From assembly GCF_008831285.2 (NCBI RefSeq), contig NC_045139.1, positions 7,410,204 through 7,474,203 of the forward strand: a stretch of DNA of 64,000 bases, read 5' to 3'. Positions 1 to 20,000 of this stretch are shown piece by piece (the first letter of the stretch is position 1; each line of letters opens with the position of its first letter). A model generated the notes under the pieces. That model saw only the letters and a list, made by a program, of their open reading frames with translations, was not told the origin of the DNA and ran no database searches. Position numbers and translations under genes: made by a program. This stretch comes from Nymphaea colorata. Taxonomy: Eukaryota > Streptophyta > Magnoliopsida > Nymphaeales > Nymphaeaceae.

Positions 1-2060
1 GAGGGAGGTTTGCTGAGAAGACATTCAAGAGGAATTTTTCCATTGATGCTGGAATTTGGGACACGATTGGATATATAACACGCTGTCCCTATGGCTTCGC
101 TCCAAAATATAGGGGGGACATTCATGTGCATCATAAGAGCCCGAGCTATATTTAGAAGTTGCCGATTTTTCCTTTCTGCTGTGCCGTTTTGCTGAGGTGT
201 CCCGGCGCATGTATATTGAGGTTGTATCCCATGTTTCCTCATAAAGTTATTCAATGTATCATTAACATATTCACCACCATTGTCAGAGCGAAGCATTTTA
301 ATCTTAGCACCATATTGAGTAAGAATGAAGACATAGAATTCTTCAAAGATATTTGACACCTCACTTTTATTTTTGAGAAAATAAATCCAAGTTAAACGAG
401 TCATATCATCGACGAAAGAGACATAATACTTAAAACCTGCATGAGAGTCTTCTGGAGCAGGTCCCCAAACATCCGAGTGGATTAGATCAAAAGGTTTTCC
501 AGACCTTTCATGAGTGGGCTGAAAAGGAAGGCGTGTAAACTTTGCAAATTCGCATGCATCACACGCTTTATTATCTTCAATAATGAGGGAAGGAATAAGA
601 CGACTGAGATTCCGATCGCATATGTGTCCTAATCGAGCATGCCAAATTTGATATTCCATCCTTTGAGTTGATCTTGATTTTGTGAAGAGACTCAAACTGT
701 TGGTGTCCACAATGTAGAGATCGCCATGGCGTCGGCCTTTACCAATCACTTTCTTCGTGCTCGGGTCCTGAAATGTTACGTCCTTCTTGGAGAAAATAAC
801 AAGACAATCATAATCTTGTGTGATTTTGCTAACAGACATAAGATTAACAGCGAGCTTGGGAACTAGTAAAGTAGAGCCACTATGCTTCTCAAAAAATGCT
901 GTTTTCCCAATGCCGACAACTTCTATAGATGACCCATCAGTAGAAAAAACAGTGCGATAAAAATCCTTATTTAGATTGGCAAGTCTTGTGGGATCATTAG
1001 TCATGTGATCAGTAGCGCCAGAATCAACTATCCAAGACTTATTATCAGTGGCAGTCAACAGGGCATAAGGCTTACCTTCAGAGGCATCACCCACTGGTTG
1101 GGAGGATACTAAATTTGTTTTTGCGAATTTCTGAAAGAACGTTTCCAGGTCCTCTTTGGTGACAAAGTTTGCAAGGTTAACGTCTTTGTCTAGAATTGAA
1201 GAAGACCCCTTTTCCTTCCCTGGCCGTCCCACGAGTTCCCAGCAGCGGTCACGCGTGTGGCCCAATTTCCTGCAGTGAGTACACTTAAGTTTGCTGCGAG
1301 TTTTTTGTGTGTTCGAATGGTACCTTTGCACGCCTTGAATGGTGCCCGATTGTGAGAGGCATGCCATTTTTTCTTGGCTGTCTCCCATGGAATCCACTTT
1401 AGGAGGGATGCTCATTACACGTCGCCTTGACACCTCTCTTTGAATCATTTGGCAGACTGCATTAAATTTGGGCAGCGGCATAGTGTTGAGGATTTGGGTC
1501 CTTAAGGAATCATAGTCCTCACTTAACCCGGCGAGAATCTTGAAAATTTGATCTTCTTCGAATCGCTGCTTATAAATGGCTGGATCAGAAGTAGCAGGCC
1601 GATATTGGAGGAGCTCATCATATAAGCTTCTCAGTTTTCCAATGTACCGTTGCACATCTTGATCATGGAGGGTGAGAGTGGCAATTTCGCATTGTATTTG
1701 ATATACACGAGCAAGATTATTTTGCTCACTATACAGTTCATTCAGAGCCTCCCATATTCCGTGCGCGGTATCTTGGTATGTGAAAAGATTTGCTATGGCT
1801 GGTTCCATAGAGTTGAGCAGCCACGCCATAACCATGTCGTTCTCAGCCTCCCACTCATCATATTTGGGATCAGTAGTGGCTGGAACTTGGATTTTTCCAT
1901 TAATGTATCCAGCCTTTGATCTTCCACTAAGGAACAAGCGAGCAGCCTTCGCCCAACTCAAGTAGTTAGCACCATTGAGTGGGGTGGAGGTAATTTTCAG
2001 AGTGTTATGTTCGGTGGACTTAGCTCCATTGGATGCTTCGTCTCTAGCAGCGTTAGCCAT
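1..2060 (-). CDS. copia gag-pol polyprotein, N-terminal 686 codons, open to the edge
   Basis: The start is the ATG at 2060, about 130 nt inside the primer-binding site. I read the frame triplet by triplet and found no stop between 2060 and the window edge. In order it holds a UBN2/Gag-type domain, a CCHC zinc knuckle (CTHCRKLGHTRDRC) near 1.28 kb, an aspartic protease with intact DSG motif (WIVDSGATDHM) near 1.02 kb, the GAG-pre-integrase His/Cys region, and an integrase core with HSDVWGP, an FVDD motif and SDNGGEY. In an autonomous copia this polyprotein would be cut into capsid, protease, integrase and reverse transcriptase/RNase H. The open frame and intact protease suggest a recently active copy, but the missing right half prevents a firm statement. 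Confidence 0.9.
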   Translation of the reverse strand, partial: MANAARDEASNGAKSTEHNTLKITSTPLNGANYLSWAKAARLFLSGRSKAGYINGKIQVPATTDPKYDEWEAENDMVMAWLLNSMEPAIANLFTYQDTAHGIWEALNELYSEQNNLARVYQIQCEIATLTLHDQDVQRYIGKLRSLYDELLQYRPATSDPAIYKQRFEEDQIFKILAGLSEDYDSLRTQILNTMPLPKFNAVCQMIQREVSRRRVMSIPPKVDSMGDSQEKMACLSQSGTIQGVQRYHSNTQKTRSKLKCTHCRKLGHTRDRCWELVGRPGKEKGSSSILDKDVNLANFVTKEDLETFFQKFAKTNLVSSQPVGDASEGKPYALLTATDNKSWIVDSGATDHMTNDPTRLANLNKDFYRTVFSTDGSSIEVVGIGKTAFFEKHSGSTLLVPKLAVNLMSVSKITQDYDCLVIFSKKDVTFQDPSTKKVIGKGRRHGDLYIVDTNSLSLFTKSRSTQRMEYQIWHARLGHICDRNLSRLIPSLIIEDNKACDACEFAKFTRLPFQPTHERSGKPFDLIHSDVWGPAPEDSHAGFKYYVSFVDDMTRLTWIYFLKNKSEVSNIFEEFYVFILTQYGAKIKMLRSDNGGEYVNDTLNNFMRKHGIQPQYTCAGTPQQNGTAERKNRQLLNIARALMMHMNVPPIFWSEAIGTACYISNRVPNSSINGKIPLECLLSKPP

Positions 2061-2190
2061 GATATTGAAGCAATGGAAAAAGAGAAGATCACACCTTGAA
2101 AGGCTTGTCTAGCGAGTCTTGCTCCCTTGTGACAGCAACTGCACGACTTGAGAAATACCGACGTTCTGGACAGATCGCCAAACATTCATC

Positions 2191-2202
2191 GCTCTGATAC
2201 CA
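2191..2202 (-). other. primer-binding site of Copia-1 (initiator tRNA-Met type)
   Basis: The minus strand reads TGGTATCAGAGC directly after the LTR end. This is the usual plant copia primer-binding site complementary to initiator methionine tRNA. Confidence 0.9.
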
Positions 2203-2671
2203 TGTTAAGAATCATGGAAGAATAATAGAAAATAAAATCAAGACTCAAATTTTAACGTGGTTCGGCATCAAAGCCTACATCCACGAAAACAGAGGAAGCT
2301 CTGTTTTTTGTCTCTCTTTCATAAATTCTCACCCACAGATAACGTGGGATTCATCTCCTTATATGGATTACAGCCCCTTCTATCAAAACAGAACCCAACG
2401 ACCAAAAGATCCCTGGAAATCAGAGAATTACATAAAACAAGGCAACAACATTTATCAAGAAAGGAAAGACGAGATTGGCAGAATAAGATTGATGCCAATC
2501 TCGTTTTGATATCAACATTAACCGTTGAGGATTTCTTTCCAAAGAATAAGAATGATGTCAATCTCGTTTTGATGTCAACATTAACCGTTGAGGATTTCTT
2601 TCCAAAGAATTTGCTGAAGATTTCTTTTCATGGTAGAGACGATGACAGGCTTCCTTCAAGATGCGCTAACA
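2203..2671 (-). repeat. 5' LTR of Copia-1
   Basis: This 469-bp LTR has TGTTA...TAACA ends and abuts the primer-binding site. It contains an internal 63-bp tandem duplication. The partner LTR lies outside the window, so age cannot be estimated. Confidence 0.85.
2481..2606. repeat. 63-bp tandem duplication inside the Copia-1 LTR
   Basis: Two adjacent copies (2481-2543 and 2544-2606) differ at only a few positions. Repeated blocks in LTR U3 regions are often enhancer-like; here that is inference only. Confidence 0.85.
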
Positions 2672-2949
2672 GCTAGCCTTCATGGGTTCCATGCATGGAA
2701 GTAGAACCACGAGACGTACCTTTCATCGGTTTCGTTTTCCATCTCAATTAATAATAGATTTGGATGCTGTTGCTTATTAATGAAAGAAATTGAAATCCAA
2801 CTATCAATTACTTCTTATTTTTTAAAAGAAGTCGTAGGTCACATGGAACGCCGGCTTTCTAAATCTGGCCACCTGCTTCATCAAGTGCCACAAATATTCA
2901 CAACTTTCAGTGAACTAAATTGAAAAGCTAGTCAATTAAAGTGGCAGTG

Positions 2950-2957
2950 CTACGTAG
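2950..2957 (+). promoter_or_regulatory. mutated TATA position upstream of KCR-A
   Basis: Unit A reads CTACGTAG where the paralogous promoter at 9945-9952 reads CTATATAG. The surrounding bases match, so the likely TATA box of KCR-B has no TATA-like counterpart here. The direction of change is inferred. Confidence 0.6.
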
Positions 2958-3038
2958 CTTGACAGAGATACAGCTTATGTAAGAGAGAGCTCTTTCCTGG
3001 TATCCTTCAGTGCTTTCTGAATTTCCTTCCAAGCCAAC

Positions 3039-3830
3039 ATGGTGTTCCAAACGTTTGTCCTCCTTTCCACAGTTCTCGACCTTCTGTACATTTGCAGAGC
3101 TCTCATGGAGCTTGCATGGTGGGTTTGGGACTCGTTTCTAAGGCCAATGAGAAATCTGAAGGAGTATGGCCCGTGGGCCATTGTGACGGGTCCTACTGAT
3201 GGAATAGGGAAGGAAAGCAATCGCTTGGCTCGCTACCACGGCCTCAACTTGGTTCTTGTGGGTCGCAACCCCTCAAAGCTAAGCTTGGTTTCCACTGAGA
3301 TACTAAAGATGAACAGATCCATAGAAGTAAGGAGAATCGAGGTCGATCTAGAAGGCGACATCAACGAGGGAATGGAGAAGATCAGGGAAGGGATCGAGGG
3401 CTTGGATATTGGTATTTGGATTAACAACGCAGGCACTGGTTATCCATATGCAACGTTCCTGCATGAGGCGGATGAAGAGTTGGTAGCGAGAATATCAGAG
3501 TGAATGTGGAGTTCACCACTAGGCTCACCCACCTCGTGCTCCCTGCGATGGTGAAGAAGAATAAGGGAGCCATTGTAAACATAGGCTCTGCTGCAGGATC
3601 TCTTCTGCCTGCCAGTCCTCTCGCTACCATCCACTCAGCGACAAAAGCGTAAGCCTAATTCTTCTTTTTCCTTCACTTCAAATTCCATTAAGATTCACTG
3701 CCACTCACGGTTATATTATGCCAAAGATGTTTTGCTTTGTATAACTTTGAAAGGTATCAGGGGCCCAGGACCATTTGGCATAAAGTGCAAATCTTGTAAA
3801 TGGCGTTTGATAAGAAAAAACAGTGTTCTT

Positions 3831-3866
<36 letters not shown>

Positions 3867-5558
3867 CTACGAAACTGTTTTTGGATTTTGGAAAGACATC
3901 CATGTATAATTACACTTTACACCATACATGTTTAATGGAACAAGTACCTAATATTTTTGAAACACAGTAATTATATGAACATGTATTCCAAAAAAAGTAA
4001 TATTTTTCTTACTAAGCACCTTCTTAGAGATTTGATTTGCAGGGATATATATGGTTTTAGCTAGGTTTCTATATTTTTTGGCACACCAAATTAATCTGAC
4101 TGAATCCTGTTCCTAATTATGTATTTAATTATTTTGGTCTCTTCATGGTAGTTGAGTATTTGTCATTGTTCTTTATGCTTAACAAATCAAGCATGTGCAT
4201 ACGTAGGCTCATATCCATATAATTGAAGCTTCATTGCTGTAGAGCAATTACTTCGACAACTTTGCCCCCTAATCACCGTATCCACCAAGTAATGCTTTAA
4301 AGCAATAAGCCCCTATGCACCAAAACTATGGGGATTTAAATCGGTAGGGGCAAATCCATTCACACCATGGGTAAAGCCACAAAATAAGTGTGTGTATATC
4401 TATATTGATCTTCTTTTCAGGAATCTCATGATAGTGGCAGATCCAGAACGTTCTCGTGGAGGGGTATTGATCGTATTGATTCATCTTATTATTGTAATGG
4501 ATTAGCCACATGTAGAGCTACACGACATTGGCTTGGGTCTGGTTTTGGTGCGCATTGCATATGGTTAGGCGGGAGTCCAGCATCATTATAATAAAACTTT
4601 TACAAAGATTTACGTAGGCTAAGGTAGGCACTTGCCCACACCAGCCCCATGGTAGCTCCACTATTGTCAGATGAAATCATTTATGTAGAAGAGTGGTGTT
4701 GCTCGTGTGTGTGGGGGACAACCACCACCTAGCAAGAGAGTTTAAGCTTACACCCAAACCTTTTCCCTTTTAAGACATTGGGTCTACTTTTGGTGTCTCT
4801 GGTGTCGCTCCTATTGTATTTGAACTTGCATATTAGTGATCCTCTTTTATAGCATAGAAGGTAGACGTCCTTGACAAGAAAGGTTGAAAGTGAGTGGATA
4901 GAGCCATCCGAACAGAGCTTAAAAGGGGAGTTTCATGGTATCAAAAAGTTTTGATGAAAAATCTCTCTGCATATAGTAGAAAGTTTTTTTTTCAACTGAA
5001 AAAAGAGAGAGATGCTCTTAGGGGCAACCAACATAGAAGAGTGGGCAAAATTTCTCCTTTTAAATGCTCTCCGAAAGAATAAGAAAAAATAAACAAAGGT
5101 TTTGTGATTTTCTGTTGGGTACGGGACTCTTGGTCCTTTAATTGCGTTCGGAGACCATTTCATTCATGCTCAACTTTTTGTCCCTAATGTACAAATTGGA
5201 CCTTCAATGTCTGAATATCCCATACACATGGTCATCCACCGAATTTTTTCTCTTTTCCTTGTTGGTGTAACAGGGTTTGGCTTGCAAATTTACCTTACGG
5301 GCTACATGTTTGCTGAAGCACACGCTGAGGTTCACCTGTCCAGCTTCCTACCAACACATCACCTCTAAAAGCCCATTCTTACAAAGAAGTAGTTTGTTTA
5401 AAAAATTGATGCTGTGTATGTGTTGGGTGTGCATTAATATTCTCCGTTTGTATGACAAATTGTAATTGATGAAATGTTGTTGGTGCAGATACGTTGGAAA
5501 GTTCTCAAGGAGTCTGCATGTGGAATACAAACAACATGGGATTGACGTTCAATGTCAG
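3039..5558 (+). pseudogene. KCR-A: decayed 3-ketoacyl-CoA reductase copy
   Basis: Exon 1 (3039-3648) and the 70-nt exon 2 (5489-5558) closely match KCR-B. The copy carries several defects. A one-base deletion near 3493 shifts the frame and ends translation after 'ARISE' at residue 154. The glycine-rich region after GIGK is altered by a net 3-nt change (GIGKESN). Beyond the frameshift the active-site tyrosine codon TAC is CAC, giving HSATK instead of YSATK. A leucine in LINNAG is Trp (WINNAG). No exon 3 could be found before the next unit at 9668. With the lost TATA and the copia insertion upstream, this is a pseudogene. The splice sites (AAAGC|GTAAGC and GTGCAG|AT) are still present, so a non-coding transcript remains possible. 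Confidence 0.92.
4431..4668. mobile_element. MITE in intron 1 of KCR-A
   Basis: The left end ATAGTGGCAGATCC and the right end GGTAGCTCCACTATTG are imperfect inverted repeats of each other, about 240 bp apart. The internal phrase 'cacttgcccacacc' recurs in related copies. The same element sits at the same place in unit B (11393-11630), so it predates the duplication. The superfamily is not assigned. Confidence 0.55.
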
Positions 5559-5650
5559 GTAACCTCTACGCAGACAGACACACAGTAGCTTCAGCTTTTA
5601 GATTAAATAGTACTGCCTATGCATTTGCTGGGGTAGCCAGTTGATATATA

Positions 5651-9660
<4,010 letters not shown>

Positions 9661-9944
9661 TCTAGTAGCTAGCCTTCATGGGCTCCAATTATGCAAGTAG
9701 AACCAGGAGATGTGCCTTTCATCGGTTTCGTTTCCCATCCCATTTATTAACAAATTTGGATGCTCTTGCTTATTAATGAATGAAAATGAAATCCAACTAC
9801 CAATTACTGCTTATTTTTTAAAAGAAGCTGCAGGTCACATGGAATGTTGGCTTTCTAAATCTTGCCACCTACTTCATCAAGCGCCGGAAATATTCAGAAC
9901 TGCTGGTCAACGCAATTTAAAGCTAGCTAATTAAAGTGGCAGTA

Positions 9945-9952
9945 CTATATAG
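9945..9952 (+). promoter_or_regulatory. putative TATA box of KCR-B
   Basis: CTATATAG lies about 82 nt upstream of the KCR-B start codon, a plausible distance for a plant TATA box plus a roughly 50-nt leader. Confidence 0.5.
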
Positions 9953-10033
9953 CTTGACAGAGATACAGCTTATGTAAGAGAGAGCTCTTTCCTGGTTTCC
10001 TTCGGTGCTTTCTCGATTTCCTTCGAAGCCAAC

Positions 10034-14556
<4,523 letters not shown>

Positions 14557-15290
14557 GAGAGAGCATCATGATTTGACCCACTCTCGTACTGGGCTCGGGT
14601 TCTTGGTCCATCAGATCCCAACAGCCATCTTGTAGTTTTGATTCTAGCATCAAAAAGACTGAACAATTTATAAGTCTTTCAATGTTCTTACAGTTTTAGA
14701 TATGAGACTAAACTTTTGAGGTAACACCAAAAAAATATATATGGTTTCACTCACATGTGAAAAATATTAAAATGAATACAATAATAACCTTGCATCTGCA
14801 GTTCACCAATTTTCAAATGTGGTTTCAATTTATCACTCCCTAGCAAAAACATGTAAGTAGTCTTTTCACAAAATAGACTTTACCAATGTGATGGTCATGA
14901 CACCAAAAGCCCCTCCTAAGATAAGTCTCTTAAGGTCATGTGTTGCAAGTGTTTTTGACCCTCATATATTTGCAGCACAAAGAGGTGGTCTTGAACACTC
15001 AGAGAGAGAGAGAGAGAGAGAAGTCAACCCCAGAAGAGGGACATCTCCCACTTATTTGTTTATTACAACAACATTTCTAGCACTAGTACTGGCACAAGAA
15101 AGAAATTACCGCAGTGACGAACTAAAACCGCGTTCTAGCATCTCCAAAAAAAGCAGGATTCACCTTCACCATTAACCCAAAAAAATGGTTAAATCGATTC
15201 ATATAAAATAAAATAAAATAAAAAATCAAAGAACTCTTGGCATCGAAGGAAGTATTTTTTCCTTGATGCTGAAAAAGGAACCAAAGATAC
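14557..15290. other. spacer downstream of KCR-B, no confident gene
   Basis: This contains the presumed KCR-B 3' UTR, a GA microsatellite near 15000-15021 and an 'aaaat' run near 15205-15222. The neprosin relic starts just beyond. No family-level match was seen. Confidence 0.4.
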
Positions 15291-16494
15291 CATCCAACCG
15301 GCTTCCATTGTCAAAACTTTCCGGTCACGAGTAATGGTCACGAGTAATGAATTTGACAGTCATGTACACAGCTCATCTCATCAGATGTCTCAACAGTGGG
15401 TTCCCAAACATTAAGAGATCCTTCACCTCCTGCATATTTTCCCTTGCTTGAACCTGCTATTGCAATCTATGATCCGTGCATTGCAATTGAAGAATTACGT
15501 TAGTAAGGATACATTGGTCATGCTGTGGTTAGGCAAGAAATCTAAGATCAATGTAAAGGTGTAGCTAAAATGCGCAAAAAATCAAGTCCAATAGCTACAA
15601 AGGAAGAACAGAAGAAGAAGAAGACGCTGGGGAGAGAGGAAAGGGTGTGTGTGTGTGTGTATATATATATATTTGAAAGAAGATTGCAGACCTCATAGTC
15701 CTTAATAGAAGCCATTGGCTTTATAGTCGTGGATCTGAGAAAGAAGTTGGCACGTGATCTTGCAAAATCAGCAATAGCACTATGATTAAGCGGCCCTGCT
15801 TTGGTCGCCTTGAAAAATGGAACAGTTCCCGGTGGACACAGGTCGATCCTTCCCAACTTGTCACTACCCAATTCATGGGATTCGTTTTTTGCTGCTATTG
15901 TCCCTCGGGGCAAGAATTTTGCTCTTGACTGCAGCCACATTTAACACACAGACATAGAGATACTTTTAGACGCTTTTGTTTCATAAAGATGGGCAGTCTT
16001 AGATGTTGTTGTGGCATATTTTCATGATAAAACTGCTTTTATTTTACATAAATCAAGGTGCAGGGTGCAGGTGAGAGACTTTCTAAAAAAAGGTGCATTT
16101 TAAAGGTAAAATTATACTCGACATACATATAACAAGGTACATGTGTAATTGAATTAGTGTATCAGATCAAAGTTGAACTGGGTTTCTTTCTCTGCAAGCA
16201 TTTCAAAACTTGGTGACAAAAACTGAAACAGAAGAGAATATTGATGACCCAATCAAAGGATAGAAGGAGAAAAGCAATCTTTTGAAACTAAGGCAGTAAA
16301 GTTTTTCTTTCTCAAATCCCTATTAGAATAATATTAAATGTTTCTTAGTCAGAAATTTAAAATAGAAAAAGGAAAGAAAGAAAGCATACCAGTGCATTTT
16401 TTCTAATGAGAGTGTCTCTCATGGCAGGCTGACTGTAAAAGTCCACACAATCGATAATGTCCCCATTATCCAACTGAAAATTAGGAGAAGCCAT
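15291..16494 (-). pseudogene. neprosin-family (DUF239) gene relic
   Basis: The exons read right to left. Exon a (16390-16473, or from an ATG at 16494) encodes DNGDIIDCVDFYSQPA, matching the conserved DGDIIDCV segment of the neprosin activation peptide. Exon b (15692-15928, 79 codons) contains LCPPGTVPFFKATK and ends ASIKDYE. Exon c (15370-15466) begins IAIAGSSKGKYAGG and reads GSLNVWEPTVE, the family's 'A..NVW.P' motif. Splice sites around a, b and c keep one frame. After exon c the family motif TMEAGWM (15291-15312) lies in another frame behind stops, and the C-terminal third was not found. The 5' exon with a signal peptide is also missing: copia-2 starts 18 bp beyond the ATG. Neprosins are secreted prolyl endopeptidases or relatives. 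The exons look well conserved, so decay may be recent. Confidence 0.75.
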
Positions 16495-16511
16495 TAGATA
16501 CAGGGACGTAG

Positions 16512-17071
16512 TGTTGGAAAATGTAATGCGGGCCCTAAATATAACTCAGCTACAAACTCAAATTTATGCGGAGAAAATCTAGCAGAGTCTCGACGTCCAA
16601 AATGATACTCAATAATAACTTTGAAAGAGTATACTTTAAAATATCAACTATTTATTCATCAAAATAAACATTACAAGGAGGCTCAAGAAAACTCACCTCG
16701 CTCACGTAGTGAACTTCCACACCTAAATACCTCCAAGCCCGACGCTCTTGCACTGAGCACAACTCTCACACACCTCACAAGCTCACACACCTCACACGCT
16801 CACAAAGTGAGCACATAAATGACTCAACCACACTCACAATTTTTTCACACACACTCACTCTTTTTCACACGTACCCCTCAACCATCATCCCCTATTTATA
16901 GGAGAGGAGGTCGGTGGATGAAGCTTCCACCGATTTCCACATTGTTTCTTTTTTAATTATTTTTCTTTCTTTTTAATCAGTACCGACATTATAACCACCG
17001 ACTTAAAAGAGAGGCTCAAAGCCTCATGAGTCTTCTCGACTCATCTCAAGAGAGTCGGTGATGACTCTACA
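16512..17071 (-). repeat. 3' LTR of Copia-2
   Basis: 560 bp, TGTTGG...CTACA on the plus strand (TGTAG...CAACA on the coding strand). The stop of the pol frame (17067-17069) lies inside it. Confidence 0.96.
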
Positions 17072-20000
17072 ATCTCCCCCTCATTACCGACTCTCTATTT
17101 ATGACTCCTAACATTCTTCGAAACTTGGTGAACGTTTGCACTGGCAGGCCTTTGGTAAAGATGTCAGCAACTTGATCTTCTGAAGCGATTGGCTGCAATT
17201 GAATTTCTCTTCTGAGTACCTTTTCTCTGATAAAATGATGTTCTACTTCTATGTGTTTTGTTCGAGCATGGAAGACAGGATTTTCTGCAAGTCTGACTGC
17301 ACTTTGATTATCGCAGTAGAGTCTCACTGCATAATCCACGTCTTGTTTAATGTCTTTCAGCAGTCGCATCAACCACACACATTCTTGTGCTGCTTGAGAT
17401 GCTGCTCTATATTCAGCTTCTGTTGTAGACAGTGAAACTGTCGGCTGTCTCTTGCTGCACCATGAAATTGCACCACTTCCAAGACTGAATGTATATCCAG
17501 TGGTCGATCTTCGAGTTGACAAGTCTCCAGCATAATCCGCATCACAATGACCAACAACTTGACAAGTTGTCCCTCTTTCATAAAGTATACCAAAGTCAAG
17601 AGTTCCTTTGATATACCTTAATATTCTTTTTACTGCTTCTAAATGTGTTTTTCTTGGAGTTTGCATAAACCTGCTCACGACACCAACTGCATAGGCAATG
17701 TCTGGTCTTGTCAATGTTAAGTAGATTAGGCTTCCAACTAGTTGCCGATACATAGTAACGTCTTCTAGCTTGTCTCCTTCGTCAGTTCTAAGCTTTGCAT
17801 TTATCTCAATTGGTGTTGAGATAGGTTTGCATTCGAGCATACCATACTTACGTAGTAAGTCATGAGCATACTTCTTTTGACTTAAAAATAGTCCTTTAGA
17901 TTCATAATCAATTTCCAATCCAAGGAAGTGTCGCAACTCTCCCAGCTCTTTCATTTCAAATCTCACCGTGAGATGTTCTCGAATAAGATTAATTTCTTCA
18001 TTGTCATCTCCAGTGATAATTAAATCATCAACATAAATTAACAAGATAGTAAGTTTCGTACCTCTTGCCTTGACGAAGAGACTTGAATCTGCTGAAGAGA
18101 CTTGAAATCCACTAAACACCAAAAACTCAGCTATTTTTCCATACCATGCTCTGGGTGCTTGCTTCAGTCCATAGAGTGCTTTTCTTAACTTGCAGACGTA
18201 GTCTGGTTTGTTTGGAGATTTGAATCCTTGAGGCTGCTCCATATAGATTTCATGGTCAAGATCTCTATATAAGAAAGCATTTTTTACATCCATTTGCCAT
18301 AGTTTCCAGGATTTGCTTGCAGCAATGGCTATCAGAACACGTACGGATGTGATTTTCGCAACAGGACTAAAAGTTTCTTCAAAATCAATATTATACTGCT
18401 GAGAAAATCCTCTCGCGACTAGTCGAGCCTTATATCTATCAACTGAGCCATCTGTCTTTCTTTTTATTTTGTAAACCCATTTACAAGTAATGGACTTTAC
18501 TCCTGCAGGCTTTGGTACGAGCTCCCAGGTTTCGTTATGCTTCAATGCCTTTATTTCATCTTTCATTGCTGATTGCCACTTTTCAACATCTTTTGCTTCT
18601 TCAAAAGAAGCTGGCTCGATCTCCTCCATGATGACACAGTCTGCATCTACATACTTTGGATTTGGTTTTCGTATTCTCGTTGATCTTCTTAGTGCTATTG
18701 GTGCTTCTTCTAGCTCTTCAAGTTGTGATGGCCTTTCTTCTTCTGCACTTCTTTGTTGGACAGGACTTGCTCCTGTTCTCCATGGATCTGCTCGTCCTTC
18801 TTGTCTTGAACTATGTTCAGACATTTGGACCTGTTTATCAGGTCGTCTTGCTTCTAGAACTTCCGACTCAGGTTCGCCTTGATTCATCTCGAATTGTATT
18901 TTGTTTCGAACATCTTTCTCAAAAACTGGAGAGTCTGGAAGCGCTTGCTTTTCTTCTGACCACCACGATGATGCTTCATCGAAGATGACGTCGCGAGAAA
19001 CATAAACTCGTCCTGTGCTAGGATTAGCACATCTCCATCCCTTTCGATATGGATCATATCCAACAAAGACACACCTCTATGCCTTCTTGTCGAATTTAGT
19101 CCTGTGCTGCTCAGATATAAAAACATAACATACACAACCAAAAACTCTAAAATAGCTCACAGATGGCTTATTTTTATAAAGCATTTCATATGGAGACTTG
19201 AAATTAAATCTTGGCATTGGTAGTCGATTAATTACGTGTACAGCGGTGCAGATACACTCAGCCCAAAATCTTGCTGGCATGTTCTTTGCATGCATCATAC
19301 TTCGACATGTTTCTGCTATGTGGCGGTTTTTCCTTTCTGCCACTCCATTTTGCTGTGGTGTATTGGCACATGTGAATTGTCTTTGAATACCATGTTGCCT
19401 CGTGTATGCCATAAACATATTGGATGTATATTCGCCACCATTATCGGTTCGTAGACACCGAATTCTATGCCCAAGTTCATTTTTCACCATCTGGTGAAAC
19501 TCCTTAAATTTTTCAAGTGCTTCAGACTTTTCTTTCATAAAATAGACCCAAGTATATCTCGAAAAATCATCAATAAAAGTGATAAAATACCACTTACCTC
19601 CAACTGATGGGTCTGGTACTTTGCCGAATACGTCTGAATGCAAAGTTCGAATGGCGCTTTAGCTCTATATTTTGATTCTTTGTATGGCCTCCTGTGCGCC
19701 TTTCCATACTGACATCCTGGGCATACTTTGTCAGTTCGTACCTCAAGCTTGGGCAGGCCAATCAACTGCCCCTTGTTAGACATCTCTCGAAGTTTGTTGT
19801 ATCCAACATGAGCGAGTCTCTCATGCCAGATATCTGCAGTGTCATGCTTCTTTGCTTTGTCAATATATGCTGTTTCTGCGGACAAGACATATATTGACTC
19901 AACTTTCCTTCCTTCAAACATGGGAGTTCTTTGAACATCTGCATCCTTATAAACTTTTACATCATTTGGGCCGAACAAAACATAGTGCCCTAAAGCTATT

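Larger units (their letters stand above)
1..2676 (-). mobile_element. Ty1/copia LTR retrotransposon (Copia-1), truncated by the window edge
   Basis: The minus strand reads LTR, primer-binding site, gag, protease and integrase, which is the Ty1/copia order. The element's 5' LTR is at high coordinates and its pol continues leftward off the window, so reverse transcriptase, RNase H and the 3' LTR are not visible. It ends at 2671, and the next bases GCTAG (2672-2676) are the likely target-site copy. The sequence from there on matches the second duplication unit starting at 9668, so the element landed in already duplicated DNA about 0.37 kb upstream of KCR-A. Its sequence differs clearly from the second copia element at 16.5-21.8 kb. 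Confidence 0.93.
2672..5650 (+). repeat. segmental duplication unit A (partner 9668-13190)
   Basis: This stretch aligns almost continuously with 9668-13190: upstream region, KCR exon 1, intron 1 with its MITE, exon 2 and the start of intron 2. Differences include a longer AT microsatellite at 3832-3865 and the absence of about 593 bp present in the partner at 11851-12443. Similarity stops at the AT repeat near 5643, so exon 3 was never copied or was later lost. The left boundary is masked by Copia-1. Confidence 0.9.

Noticed and set aside
16621-16818. 65-codon ORF found twice (also 21387-21584)
   Set aside because: Lies inside the two LTRs of Copia-2; identical because the LTRs are identical, not because it is a gene.
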